A stretch of 15,036 nt of DNA, from contig NW_013654709.1 in NCBI RefSeq assembly GCF_000499385.1, positions 1 through 15,036 on the forward strand. The letters run 5' to 3'. Under the pieces are notes generated by a model. The model was not told the DNA's origin. It saw nothing but the letters and a program-made list of their open reading frames with translations, and did no database searches. The position numbers and the translations under genes are program-made. Of this stretch, positions 1 through 9,312 are shown one piece after another. How positions within the stretch are numbered: the first letter of the stretch is position 1; the number at the start of each line of letters is the position of its first letter. Origin of the DNA: Eimeria necatrix (lineage: Eukaryota > Apicomplexa > Conoidasida > Eucoccidiorida > Eimeriidae).

Positions 1-93
1 CAAGTCGAAACTTAACGACAAGTTTTCGACGAGTTTAAAAGGCTGACGCGGCTTTGCTCAAAACTTGAGTTCCTCTTTCAAGGCTTTGTGTCT

Positions 94-516
94 CTAAATC
101 CGAATGATACGTGCACTGGTTAATAAAACACTATCTAGTTTTCCGTTATGAGTGTGCAGACCTAAACCTCGTTGGTGGAGCCATTTGAAGGCCTTCTTAA
201 CCAAATAAGAGGCAATGTGCAAAAGGCTCGAGGGCAAGTGCAAGAGCTGAAACATTGTTGAGTTTTGCAAAAGCATTCTTTAATGGCTCCAGCTCATTTA
301 GTGAGCTGGAAACAAAAGACTCACTCTGTTCTCTGCAACAATGACAACATCAAATAGAGGCTCAAATGAAGGCTCGGCAAGCAGCGCAAAAATATTTTGC
401 TGGAAAGTTCGAAGCCGGCCATACTGGTTGGTTTGCCTTCGCTGCCGCTCTGCAGAGCCGCCGACATCTGGTCCACAGGGGATTCCCTGACCACAAACTT
501 TTGCTGCGAGAGCCAT
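94..516 (-). CDS. Candidate small two-exon gene, function unknown
   Basis: A minus-strand model with exon 1 at 516-325 (ATG start, 64 codons) and exon 2 at 246-94 (50 codons plus TAG). The 78-base intron 324-247 has a strong donor (GTGAGT) and a good acceptor (caatgtttcag), and both exons are in phase 0. Exon 1 ends in a mixed alpha/beta-looking FALLAEPSFEPLFDVVIVAE, and exon 2 is helical and basic (YLVKKAFKWLHQRG). No known domain is recognised, there is no signal peptide, and no membrane segment is clear. Another frame of exon 1 (605-321, contains GTESSEGQSVKWLSQQKF) is also open and polar, so the real gene may use that frame or extend upstream. The intron contains a 9-bp inverted repeat at 288-310. 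Confidence 0.3.
288..310. repeat. 9-bp inverted repeat inside a predicted intron
   Basis: TCCAGCTCA (288-296) is perfectly complementary to TGAGCTGGA (302-310), with loop tttag. It lies in the predicted 247-324 intron of the left-end candidate gene, where it would form a hairpin just after the donor. Confidence 0.7.
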
Positions 517-831
517 TTTACGCTCTGCCCCTCTGAGCTTTCAGTCCCTTCAAGTTTCGTGTCTTGTTGTAGTTTTGCTGTTTGCGTAGAAATAGACTCC
601 CACACGTACTGCTGATGTTACTGTGCTGGCTAATGCAATCTCTCTTTGCCCACTAGACTGTTCTTTGTGCACACGGGACTGAAGGCAACTTTCTATCAAT
701 CTCAGGGCTCACACAATAGTAGCTCACAACGAAAAGGTTTAGGGTGGCGAGGGATCAGCAGTTTGTTGCTTCATAAGCTTCTCTGAAACTGATTTCTCTG
801 AGTGGATACTTTTGGGTTACGTGTGTGAACG

Positions 832-1203
832 TCAGGAAAGCGATAGCCTGTGTAAGCTATTCAGCTTCGGAGGACAGCCGCTGGTTTGGTGTAACAAGTG
901 TGGGATGCTACGGAGAGTTTCGAATAGCTTTGACAATTTAAGCTTCGACAAATGGCAGATTAAGTTGAGTAAAGCATCATGAAGACACGCCGTTTCCTGA
1001 AATAGGTGAGCTGGAGGATTCTTCAGATGAAGAAAATTCAAAGTTGAGTGAAAATTTTGAATTTTATTACAAATTGGCTCCGCAATTGACATGATGTACA
1101 GCAGCCTGAACGAATGCCCTCTGCATGCACTGAAAGCGTGTTCGGGGCTTGGCACTGAGTTAGAGATGGTCTCTGTGTACAATAATACAAAACTATGACT
1201 CAT
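832..1203 (-). CDS. Hypothetical ORF, possibly a 3' terminal exon
   Basis: An ATG at 1203-1201 opens a 123-codon frame ending in TGA at 834-832. Its second half (about 996-832) follows a strong acceptor-like tract (cctccagctcacctatttcag, minus strand), so the true unit may be a terminal exon starting at 996. That half is helical and leucine-rich (LLNLICHLSKLKLSKLFETL), slightly like helical-repeat proteins such as RAP/FAST families, but too short to call. The first half has no coding character I can defend. Confidence 0.22.
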   Translation of the reverse strand: MSHSFVLLYTETISNSVPSPEHAFSACRGHSFRLLYIMSIAEPICNKIQNFHSTLNFLHLKNPPAHLFQETACLHDALLNLICHLSKLKLSKLFETLRSIPHLLHQTSGCPPKLNSLHRLSLS

Positions 1204-2389
1204 TTTGGGGAAATCAACAAAGATAGAACTTCAAAGACATTGATGCTGAGCTTTCATATCTTTGGAAAGCGTTCACCTTGAATATGGCTGCGTAGGAGTA
1301 AAACAACTGGGGCAATTCTATAGTTGCCGTTGGTTCTATACTCTAAGATGCTCTGTGGATGATCAAACTGTGACTCGGTGTGATAAAGAAAACGAAATCG
1401 GCATTTTGGAGAGCGAATTTACTGAGAGAGAAGCTAGTGTGACATGGCACCAGCATGCGAATCGTTGTACAACTGTTTTGTCTTATTCAAAGATTAACGC
1501 AGATTAACGCACATTAAGGCTGGAGACGTTCAAGCGTCTTGGCAGGCACACTTCCTAGATCACGCTAAATTCGACCCTGCTGATAGGCTTTGAAAAGTTC
1601 TTCTGTGACTTTTGTAGGAATGAGGATGGCATGTAGTTTGGTTGTTGTGTGAATCTTGTTCAATGGAAGAACGCTCTTGCGGTGATCCCTTTTTTACCTC
1701 AATTTGGGGTGCCTTTGGTCATCCTAGAATTACAGTCGAGATCATGAAGTCCGAACACGTTGGCGGATTCGCTTCTCCTGCGATAATGCCTTCTGTCGGC
1801 GTGTACGGAATCGATGAAACAAGCAGCCGTGTAACCAAATCCCACTGCCTTTTGCGGGTAGGCGATAGGCCAGTTAGCCTTTCTTCTTGGCTTCTGTTAG
1901 GCATTAGCCGGTTTAGCACTCTATATGAAGAAAATTGGCGGACAGTCGATATGGCCCAGCTCCTTCGCAGCCGCAACATAACGCCTTTCCCCAAAGCTCC
2001 ATAGAGCTCCCTGAATAGATTTGTCATTTCATACTTTCAATTGTTCAAATATTTAAAGTGAGCACAAATTCATTGATAACGTAACATCCCTATTGAATGT
2101 CCTACTGCTACTGATAACCACAAATTGAATTATTGACCGTGTCTAGTCACTCTCATTGAATGCAAGTTTTGCGTGCTTTTTGTAAATAACACCAGAGTCT
2201 TGAGAAAACCAGTCCTCCATTGCAACGATACCGCTTGCTTTGACAGTTAATAAGCACAAAAATGCGTACGGCTTGAAAGCCGCACGGTCAGATTAGCCCT
2301 GGTTACACTGGAATTCGCGGCAACATAGGCCATAATTCGTTACACCATGGTGGTAACACTTCAGACTGTGCAAAAACGTCCCCAATCAC
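1204..2389. other. Unassigned region with open frames on both strands
   Basis: The plus strand has an open, acidic stretch at 1262-1507 (contains DKENEIGILESEFTERE) and an ATG-led frame at 1663-2004 (starts MEERSCGDPFF). The latter is opposed by an ATG-led minus frame at 2027-1719. The overlap of two similar-sized frames on opposite strands means that at most one is coding. No domain is recognised in any. A small imperfect hairpin with a TGAA loop lies at 2266-2285. I cannot support a gene here. Confidence 0.4.
1491..1510. repeat. Tandem duplication of a 10-mer
   Basis: AGATTAACGC occurs twice head to tail (1491-1500, 1501-1510), followed by a degenerate third unit (acattaaggc). It is a minor slippage-type repeat. 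Confidence 0.9.
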
Positions 2390-3131
2390 TTGGCCTTTAT
2401 ATCTACTAAAGGCGACTCAAGTGGTATCAATTCCACAATTCTAGTCATGGATGAGTGCGCTCACCATCGCTGGACCCTCGGCACAAATCGGGTAAGGCAT
2501 CTGAGACGAAACGTACAACCGAACACTGGGGAACCATACGGCTATGCAACCGTGAGAAAGGGTGACCAATGCGGCGGCGCTTTACGGATGCCCAAGATAG
2601 CGTTAAACTTTGGCGCAAGTCGCCACCCCCCGGAGAAATGTCAGCAAGCGTTGCGCTATCATTCTTATTTTACACAGGTACATGCGTGCGGGGCTACATG
2701 AGCCTGTTGATAGGCGAAACAGTGGTGAGGCCAATGCTGAGGCATCGTCTTGGCAAAGGCCAGCAGCAGGTGAGCGGGTGACATGGAACATTGGTAAGCA
2801 CCCTTCCCTTGAATAAGCCTCAACAGGGCTGTTTGGCCTTTTACAGACACGCTGCTTTCTCGGTTCCTTTACTACTCACTTTTTCCTTTCTAGCATAGTC
2901 TATTCGGAACGCCTCCCCTTTTAGGGAGGCGTTCCATCTCTGTTCGAGGACGCAGCCTTATATAAAGCTATCTGTGCCTGGGCCAGCAGAGTGTTAAGGC
3001 GTTGCCTGTACTGTCCCGCCTAATTCCTGGGTTAGGCACCAAAACCAATTATGAAGGTATGGGTAGCTCCGTACCTGCTTCAGGTATCACTGGTTTGACG
3101 CACAAAGGAAAGCTTCGACAGTCCCCAGCAA
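2390..3131. other. Unassigned region containing the 12-bp hairpin
   Basis: Several short overlapping frames at 2390-2850 on both strands show no recognisable motif. Right of them are the perfect hairpin at 2906-2935, a TATATAA at about 2959, and a weaker 6-bp inverted repeat GCCTAA/TTAGGC at 3018-3037. No tRNA cloverleaf could be folded here by eye. Confidence 0.4.
2906..2935. repeat. Perfect 12-bp inverted repeat (hairpin), GC-rich
   Basis: GGAACGCCTCCC at 2906-2917 is exactly complementary to 2924-2935, with a 6-base loop (2918-2923). A TATATAA sequence lies 20-30 bases to the right (about 2959-2965). It resembles a bacterial terminator stem, but no T-run follows and no gene ends here. It could be a structured RNA, a protein-binding palindrome or the relic of a small transposon. 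Function unknown. Confidence 0.8.
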
Positions 3132-3609
3132 TCAAAAATGCCGCAGTCTAGCTGTCCTTGTGTCAGCGTGCACCGTTGCGCCGTTGGGGCGCTGCCTTGC
3201 GTCGAGGAGGCACGACTTCAACATGAGTACACAGCAGACGCTTGAGGCTACAGTGGGATTATAGTGAGGAGATATGTAGTCAAGTGCCAGCTGCATGGAG
3301 CGTCGCTGATGCGTTCGACGCAGACAGCGTTGCTCACAAGGCTCTGGATAGATCCACTGTAGCAAAATTCCCATGGAGAATACTACACCCATCAGCAGCG
3401 CGTGAAAAAAGATAGGGAGAAGCAAGTCGGAGACGTTTTAGATGCCCAATGGATAAATAAACGCTGCTTGGCTTTTTGAAGCCAAGTAACGCCATTGTGG
3501 TTACGCCGAGTAGGAGGCCTGTCAGGATACGAAGTGTTACGAACAGCCCATGCCGCAGGTAGCGTAAACCGTCCGCATCTCGAAATGCGTATGTTTCCCT
3601 AATAAGCAA
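3132..3609 (-). other. Overlapping frames with two hydrophobic segments, possible decayed membrane-protein ORF
   Basis: A minus frame at 3609-3334 contains a hydrophobic stretch (LRILTGLLLGVTTMALLGF). Another minus frame at 3425-3132 begins with a second one (LLPIFFHALLMGVVFSMGIL). The two overlap at 3334-3425 in different frames. A frameshift near 3425 would put both helices in one protein, but no family is recognised and chance is a real alternative. Confidence 0.15.
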
Positions 3610-5449
3610 CTCATCGGCGGCATGTGAAAAACGGTTGTTCTAAAGATGTTCCTTGTCCACCAGTACTTCTGTAGCCACGACGTTAGTATGACTGACGAGA
3701 AGGCGACGCCTCAAAACGAACCCATTCTCGAAATGAAACCATCCTTGAACCGAACCATTATCAGAGCGTCTTGCATTTTCTGTGACGCTATTTCGTGAGA
3801 AAACCTCTTGGCCTTTGCACTGTTGACGCTAGCAGATCACAGGCGGAGGTGCTCCACACGGCTGATTGTGATGTGAACAGTGCACGAGATATGTTGAAAG
3901 AAATTGGAGGCAAAACAACCCTCCAGACTTTGTTCAGCTTTCGAGTACGGTAAGATGACATCAATGAGTGAACAATGCTCGTCTACATGAGGCTTCAGGT
4001 CAAGCAACCACTAACGGTGGCCTAAGCGCCTTTTCTCAAAGTCGTTGACACGGGAGTTGTTCGTATCCGAGGTGCAATGTGAATAAGAAGAAATCATAAA
4101 TGTGCTCTCATGGCCATATTATAAGACAAGTATCCAATAAGGAAGGAAATATCTTTTCAAAGAAATGCCTGAGAATAATGCAGTTAATTGCTAAGCATCT
4201 TAGAGGCCGCTCGACAGGCCTACAAATCGCGCAACTGCGGTTGTTCTGGCAATCTCAGCATGCATTTTACGGTCTTCATTCGAAATCAGCAGTGATGGCT
4301 AGCGGAGAAGCTAGTGATCGTACGCGGGATGCTCGGCAGTCTGTGTCACCATCTACGTCAATCGCCAATCGCCCTTCCACGTTCCAAAATTGAAACGTAG
4401 CTCTAGTTCATTTTCACTAAACAACTGACTACACATACAGTGTGCAATGTAAATGGGAAAAGCGCAGTGTCGCTTATTCTGGTTTACTTTTAAGCAAATT
4501 TCGATAGATTTGTTCCACTGCGGTTACAACACTTTTAGATTTCAGCTCAGAAAGTTGACATATTCCTGTTGAGAGTCTATGCACAGGCCAAAAACTAGTA
4601 AAAGTTCAATGTTGTTTTTGTCAATTTTTGTACAGTGCCGAGACGAAGTCCCGCCGGGACCGTGTGCGTCGATGCTGGTGCCAAGAAAAAGGAGTTGACG
4701 GCGGGTCGCTGCTCTTGCATTATTCAGGAAATGCAAGGACAATCAGCCTCAGTAATGTGCTAGGTGAGATAACGTGAAGCGGACGAAAAAGCAATCACAA
4801 GGCAGGCCAACTTGTGCAGGACTGTGGTTAGAAATCCAGGTTGCTAGACACGCTCTGCGCAGGCGTGATTCCTGGAGGCCATTGAAAAGCCGTCGTCTGC
4901 GGCCGTTAGTTTTGAGTACTCATGTGCGATACGCGTTCCTTAACGTAAACCACACTCCGGGAACTAGCGGGCAAGATTGCAACTCAAGTTGGGGAGAGTG
5001 GCATAGCCCCATATCGAAACAGCATCACTTGGCATCTCTCTACTATTGCTTTCTCAACAAGACTTTGCGTTAAACTAGAATTACAGTGAGAGTAGTGTAT
5101 GTATAAGACCCTACGCTCAGGGAACCTCTCCAATAGAAGTGATGTGAGGCTTTGATTGGTGTGTACTTTGCTTTCCAGCCACTCTGAGGTGCATAGGCGC
5201 ATAGGCATCCGCAGAGAGGTTCCTACCCCGCGGTTATGGCACTGTTCCGCTGTGGGCCACTCCAGCCATGTGCAGCATAAAGGCTGTTTAAAATGAAACC
5301 CTTATGGTGCATGCGGAACAGCTCGTGGGATAGTAGCAACCGCGGGAAATGTGCCGCTGGTCCCCTGTATGAGAGATCCGTCTGCACCGCTCTACTGGTT
5401 GTGTAGTGCACAGGCACTACAATGGGGCTGGCTAGTGTCCTAGAGATGT

Positions 5450-5463
5450 TAGCTAGCTAGCTA
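5450..5463. repeat. Short (TAGC)n repeat
   Basis: TAGC is repeated three times plus a partial unit; the tract is largely self-complementary (GCTAGC). No associated gene. Confidence 0.85.
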
Positions 5464-5742
5464 CCTACAAGGGGCCGCGACACTGGAGGAGGACAGAACC
5501 CTCCCAATAGGATTAAAATAAGAAAAACAGTCTATTAGTTCTAATGAATAGGTGAAATGTGTGGAAATTGTGTGGAGACTGAGGCTGGCGAAAGCGCCGG
5601 CGCCAGCGCGGGCCTCCTCCCCGTAGGGCCCACGAGGCGAGCTCCCAGAGTGGGGCGAATCGAAGAGACAGATTTGAAACACTTAACAATTGTTGTGTTA
5701 TGATGGAATAAAGCTATAGTATCCGAGAAATGGGGCTATGCT

Positions 5743-5761
5743 AGGCGTAGTTTGTACGCCT
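5743..5761. repeat. 7-bp inverted repeat
   Basis: AGGCGTA (5743-5749) pairs with TACGCCT (5755-5761) across a 5-base loop. Nothing nearby suggests a function. Confidence 0.6.
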
Positions 5762-6529
5762 GCTCGAGGCGCAGGAAGCAGCGTAGTCGCAGCAGTAGGC
5801 GCCGCACATTACAGGTTGCCTTCGAGCCGGCTGCTCTGCTAAGAGGTTTACCAATGATGTGGAAAAAGTTTTCGTAGTAGAATTTCCCTCTGACCGAGTT
5901 GTTTAGTATCGTGGAGTTGTTTTGTCTCTTTGCTACATATCCCGTGGAATACAGCGCGAAGCGTTCAAAAGTTCGTTAGGCTGAGCAGAATAGTTGCTCA
6001 AAAGCAAAGCAAAGTTAAGTCCGTCGGCGTCAATATGCATTCAGACTTTGGCAGCTAGTTTGATTCGGATAATCTAGGCACCGGTTGCTCGCGAACAATG
6101 TAGAAGCGGGTGCCAAGAAAGCAGGTGTTCGCCGTACCGCCCGCCTGGAATTTTAGAGAAACTTGCCCTCAAGCGGACGTCACGTCTTTACTTCTGAATA
6201 AAAACGATATCAATCTAAAAGATGCACTTTAAAAACAACGATTTGGTTTTTAGCTCATTATCTTGCTGGCTCCCTGGGGATGTGTTGCTCCTTTTCTACC
6301 TTGATGTGCAACAAGAAGTACGACGACCTTTGCTCAAGCGGGTAACCCGATTTTGGGAAGCAAGCACTTTTCGGAGTAATTAAACTATGCGCCTCATAGA
6401 GAGCTTGGCCCAGATAGCAGAGTAAGAATACACGAAAGGCCCCAGACAAAACTTCAACAGACGTGGGCAACATATGTAAGTTTTCAAGCTAGTATGAGGT
6501 GCAAACCGTGCAATGGTGCCCTGAGACCC

Positions 6530-6730
6530 TTCGTGCCAGCATTCGCCTGACGAACGAGCGACACTATCCGTACCTTCGCCTTCGTCTTCGCATGGGACAT
6601 ATCTTTTGGGTGGTGGGCGTAAGCATATTGAGGCCTCATCCACTGTCATGTTCGCCAGTCTCATATGCTTGCTTGGCAGGGTTCCTTGGGTGTAGTACGG
6701 TAAGGCTATCTCTCTGCAGCTTTTCTTCAC
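6530..6730 (-). pseudogene. Pol spacer remnant between protease and (missing) reverse transcriptase
   Basis: In a frame different from the protease, the segment after the protease stop reads LANMTVDEASICLRPPPKRY at about 6655-6596, then a D/E-rich run EDEGEGT encoded by a repetitive cttcg-type stretch (plus strand, about 6570-6593). An RPPPKRY-like motif after an EA-rich helix is, to my recollection, seen in the protease-RT linker of coccidian gypsy elements. I could not check this. Beyond it the frame loses any recognisable similarity, and no RT motif follows. The frame change relative to the protease supports decay. Confidence 0.45.
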
Positions 6731-6756
6731 CGGTCATGGCAGATCGGCAGCTCGCA

Positions 6757-7473
6757 TCACTTGCCGTTCACATAGGTTCTCAGCTTGTCTGACTGGAAGT
6801 ACCAAGCCACCTTATGTCCATTCAGCCAAACCAACCCTAGTACTAAGTCATAGGGAACGGGCCCCACTAAGAAGTCTCCTGAGTAGTTTGCATGTCCGCA
6901 CCACATCGTCAACCCCGCCAAGACATGATCAATGAAAAACTGTTCACCGGTAACTACTCTAAACCTGTGCTCTACTTTGAGTCGCCGCACCTTGACCTTG
7001 AGCTGTTCGATTGTTTTAGGACTAATGAAGCTTCTGGAGGTTCCTGTGTCCAAGAGCGCGTCACATGGACTTCCTGCCACGTCAACTCGGAGTACCGCTG
7101 TCGCACGCACATAAAACAGTGCTCCCCCTTTGTTGTAAGCCTCCTTCGCAGAAGTCTTCCGCCACCACTGAGGCTCAATCTTTGCTTCTTCTGGCTTGTA
7201 GCCTTCTCTTGTTACCTCTGTAGGTTTCCTGCTGCCGTCCCTCTTCTCGCACGAAGCCTCTTCTCTCCGGATCGGTGCAGGTCGGGACTCCCACCGCATT
7301 TTCCATGGGGGTTTAGCCCTTTGCGCATGCTCATCTCTTGTATTAGCTCTATCCTCCGTGTTGAGTAGTTTGCTTCCCCATCCGAAGGAGACTGGAATGG
7401 TATTAGGTACAGTCGCTACTGCACACATCACCCCTTTGCCGTGGCTAGGTGGCCCAAAAGTTTCCAACCACGC
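6757..7473 (-). pseudogene. Retropepsin-type aspartic protease domain of Ty3/gypsy Pol
   Basis: This is the longest open frame in the window (about 238 codons between TAG 7476-7474 and TGA 6759-6757). In a normal element this protease cuts the Gag-Pol polyprotein. Counting from codon 7467-7465, residues 1-100 are charged and unstructured. Residues 115-147 form the expected strand and catalytic loop, VDVAGSPCDALLDTGTSRSF, with the active-site DTG at 140-142 (bases 7050-7042). A flap-like VTGEQFF follows at 172-178, and the second hallmark, DLVLGLVWL, is at 207-215, followed by HKVAW as in gypsy proteases. The catalytic Asp, Thr and Gly are intact. There is no own ATG at the left of the frame, and no zinc knuckle precedes it. 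The TGA that closes it lies where gypsy Pol normally continues, so it looks like a mutation rather than a natural end. Confidence 0.88.
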
Positions 7474-8045
7474 CTAGGCTCTGTCGTTTAAAAGCCCTCT
7501 CAGCCCTGGGACTAGTGGGCTGTCTACTGCTCTTGCCCCTGTCTTGTCAAGCCCTTCCAAAAGCCTATGCGTTACCGCCTCCCAGCCACTTAAATCGATA
7601 GTTCGCCTTAAATGCATCCAATAAGTCAAGGTTGGGCCCACAAGGTGGTCAATAAGCTCGCTCCCCAGTTACGGGGCTCTAATCCCAGTGGTGTGTACCG
7701 TCGTTTGATGCGCAACAAAAAGGCCTGCATAGTACTACCATCTTCAGGAAGGATGGGGAATGCTGCGCATGATGCCCACGGCCCCCCCATAGCATTCTTT
7801 AACACAGCCGCTGCGGAGTTGCGTTAGTTCCATGTAACATACGGACTGTCTGCTGGCAGACCGGCAACACTAAGTGTAGGTGCCACCTGCTGGGGCTCCC
7901 CCTTATGCAGATACGGCCGTTCTGCTACGGTAGGTTTCGGGGTAGCATGACGATGTTGGGCGGGTGGCCCGCTGGGCATTTTTCTTGAGGACATTGCAGA
8001 CGTCTCCCGAGTTGGGCCGATAACGCGTCCGTTGCGCAGGTGCAT
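7474..8045 (-). pseudogene. Gag-like polyprotein remnant of the retrotransposon
   Basis: An ATG at 8045-8043 opens a frame starting MHLRNGRVIG, followed by a P/T/R-rich N-terminus. The frame meets TAA at 7826-7824, then continues open as an alanine/proline-rich segment ending in FLLRIKRRYTPLG, and stops again at TGA 7628-7626. A second frame, overlapping from about 7690, carries YWMHLRRTIDLSGW (about 7645-7600), followed by a leucine-rich helix and TAG at 7476-7474. The pattern of W-x-x-L-R then DLS-W-x-x-V is what retrotransposon Gag capsid domains show, and the second frame is the same one as the protease downstream. A frame change near 7655-7690 therefore separates two halves of one former Gag. 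No CCHC zinc knuckle was seen. Assignment rests on this motif and on position upstream of the protease. Confidence 0.72.
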
Positions 8046-9312
8046 TCCTTACCGAGAAAAGCTGCCTGGGTGTGAATCAATAGGGCAAGTATTGCAGGTA
8101 CTGCGACTCCTAGGTCCGGAAAAGAAAAAATTTAGATTCCGGAGTAGCCCCCAAATGGACTGCACAGCGTTCTCTGCTGCTACTACGTTACTACCTGGCC
8201 CACGAATGCAGCGCCCTTTTACAAATCCTCTACATTCAACGCATATCTCATGAAACAAATACCAAACTGTCAATAAAAGCAGTCATCGTTCCAGTTTCCT
8301 AAAAAGTCCCTCCACACTCAGGGTCCTTGCTTTCCCCGTGCTGGCCTGATTAGGATTGAAAGTGTGTTGTGGTCTCTTTTTCATGCATTAATTGTGCAAC
8401 TGCGTGTTCTCGGTTCATAGGAGCCTCTTAAATTCTGCATGAAACTCCTAAACAGAGCAAGATAAACTGAAATGGACGTTGCTGAGTGGCAGTCATCTTC
8501 ACCCCAGGCAGCAGGAAGAGCTTGCCGAGGTTCTGCTCTGATATACATACAGTTGTTCAGTGCGAAAGGAATATGCAACTCTTAAAGACAAATGAGAAAA
8601 GTAATTTGTGGGTTTACTGGTCCGAACCTTTCCACGGATGGCAGAGAGGCGGGGCCGAATGGGTGAAACCATCGGGAAATTCCGTCTGGGAGATTCTCTT
8701 GACTGCGGCGGAGTGGCAGTGGCAGCGTCTTTCGTTATATTACTTTTACTGCATACCTAAAAGAATCTCTCTCTGAATCATTTGTACTCGACACTGACGC
8801 CATACGAGTCTCTTAATGCACGCCTCAAATGCATCGAGTAACTGGAGCGCGCATTTTAAACTGACGGCCCTTCCTGCTTTATTGGTGGAGCTCCGTCTTT
8901 TGATGAGACACTCAGAACGTTATTGCATACTTGGTGTACGAATCCATCCAAAAGCAAAGGTAAAAAGAAAACACATGGATTTGCCTATGCATACTGCGGC
9001 GCTGATTGGAAACACAATCGCTCTGGTAGCCCTTTCAAGGCTGAACCGGGCTTGGTGGAGCTGACAACATTCCCTGGAACGCCGCTAACTGCATTTACTG
9101 TCTCCAGCGATATTTTTCGCAGTAGAACAGTCGCTGAACGCTCGATGCAAATGTAAAAATACGTTGTTACACAGCTGTGCAGAGGATAAACAAAGATAGT
9201 GGATATCGCTTCAAGCTTCGTCCAGGGAGCTTGAGTGTACGAAGCTCTGACGGCGCATTTTGTTTCAACGGAGAGAAACGAACAGCCAACGTTCCCCTGC
9301 GCCACAGAGGCT
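8046..9312. other. Spacer between retroelement and katanin-like gene
   Basis: Upstream of the Gag ATG (8045) the same frame is open at 8273-8052 but ends in TAA at 8051-8049; this is probably the former leader or LTR-proximal sequence. No primer-binding site beginning TGG and matching a tRNA end was convincing. At 8486-9156 several plus-strand frames are open (for example 8486-8776) without recognisable content. The 3' end of the katanin-like gene is at 9313. Confidence 0.4.

Larger units (their letters stand above)
3610..6529. other. Long region with no supportable gene
   Basis: Open frames are all short (under about 120 codons), mostly lack ATG starts, and show no motif or splice pattern that I could defend. 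A local GC-rich patch at about 5585-5645 stands out from its surroundings; it encodes a G/A/R-rich peptide on the minus strand (within 5682-5461) but could equally be non-coding. The 6258-6529 part lies where reverse transcriptase of the retroelement should be, yet has no RT motif. Confidence 0.5.
6530..8045 (-). mobile_element. Degenerate Ty3/gypsy-type LTR retrotransposon fragment (Gag-protease-spacer)
   Basis: Read on the minus strand, this stretch holds in order a Gag remnant, a retropepsin-type aspartic protease and a spacer that usually precedes reverse transcriptase. That order is diagnostic for LTR retrotransposons and matches Ty3/gypsy better than copia, where integrase follows protease. 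Stops at 8051-8049 (just before the Gag ATG), 7826-7824 and 7476-7474, plus frame changes near 7655-7690 and near 6660-6750, show that the copy is inactive. I found no reverse transcriptase YxDD box, RNase H or integrase HHCC motif below 6530, and no matching terminal repeats by eye. It is therefore a 5' fragment or a badly decayed copy. The boundaries are approximate. Confidence 0.82.

Noticed and set aside
2261..2290. Hairpin resembling group II intron domain V
   Set aside because: It has a mismatch in the stem, lacks the conserved catalytic-triad context and bulge, and no intron-encoded protein or domain VI is nearby.
2906..2935. Bacterial Rho-independent terminator, implying contamination
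   Set aside because: No T-tract follows the stem, no bacterial gene ends there, and the same window carries a spliceosomal-intron gene.
2891..2955. Possible tRNA or Pol III gene from box-A/B-like sequences
   Set aside because: The segment does not fold into a cloverleaf; the long hairpin replaces the D and anticodon arms, and its loop contains TTTT, a Pol III stop.
6892..7368. 158-codon plus-strand ORF
   Set aside because: It is antisense to the retropepsin frame, which has recognisable catalytic motifs; the plus frame has none.
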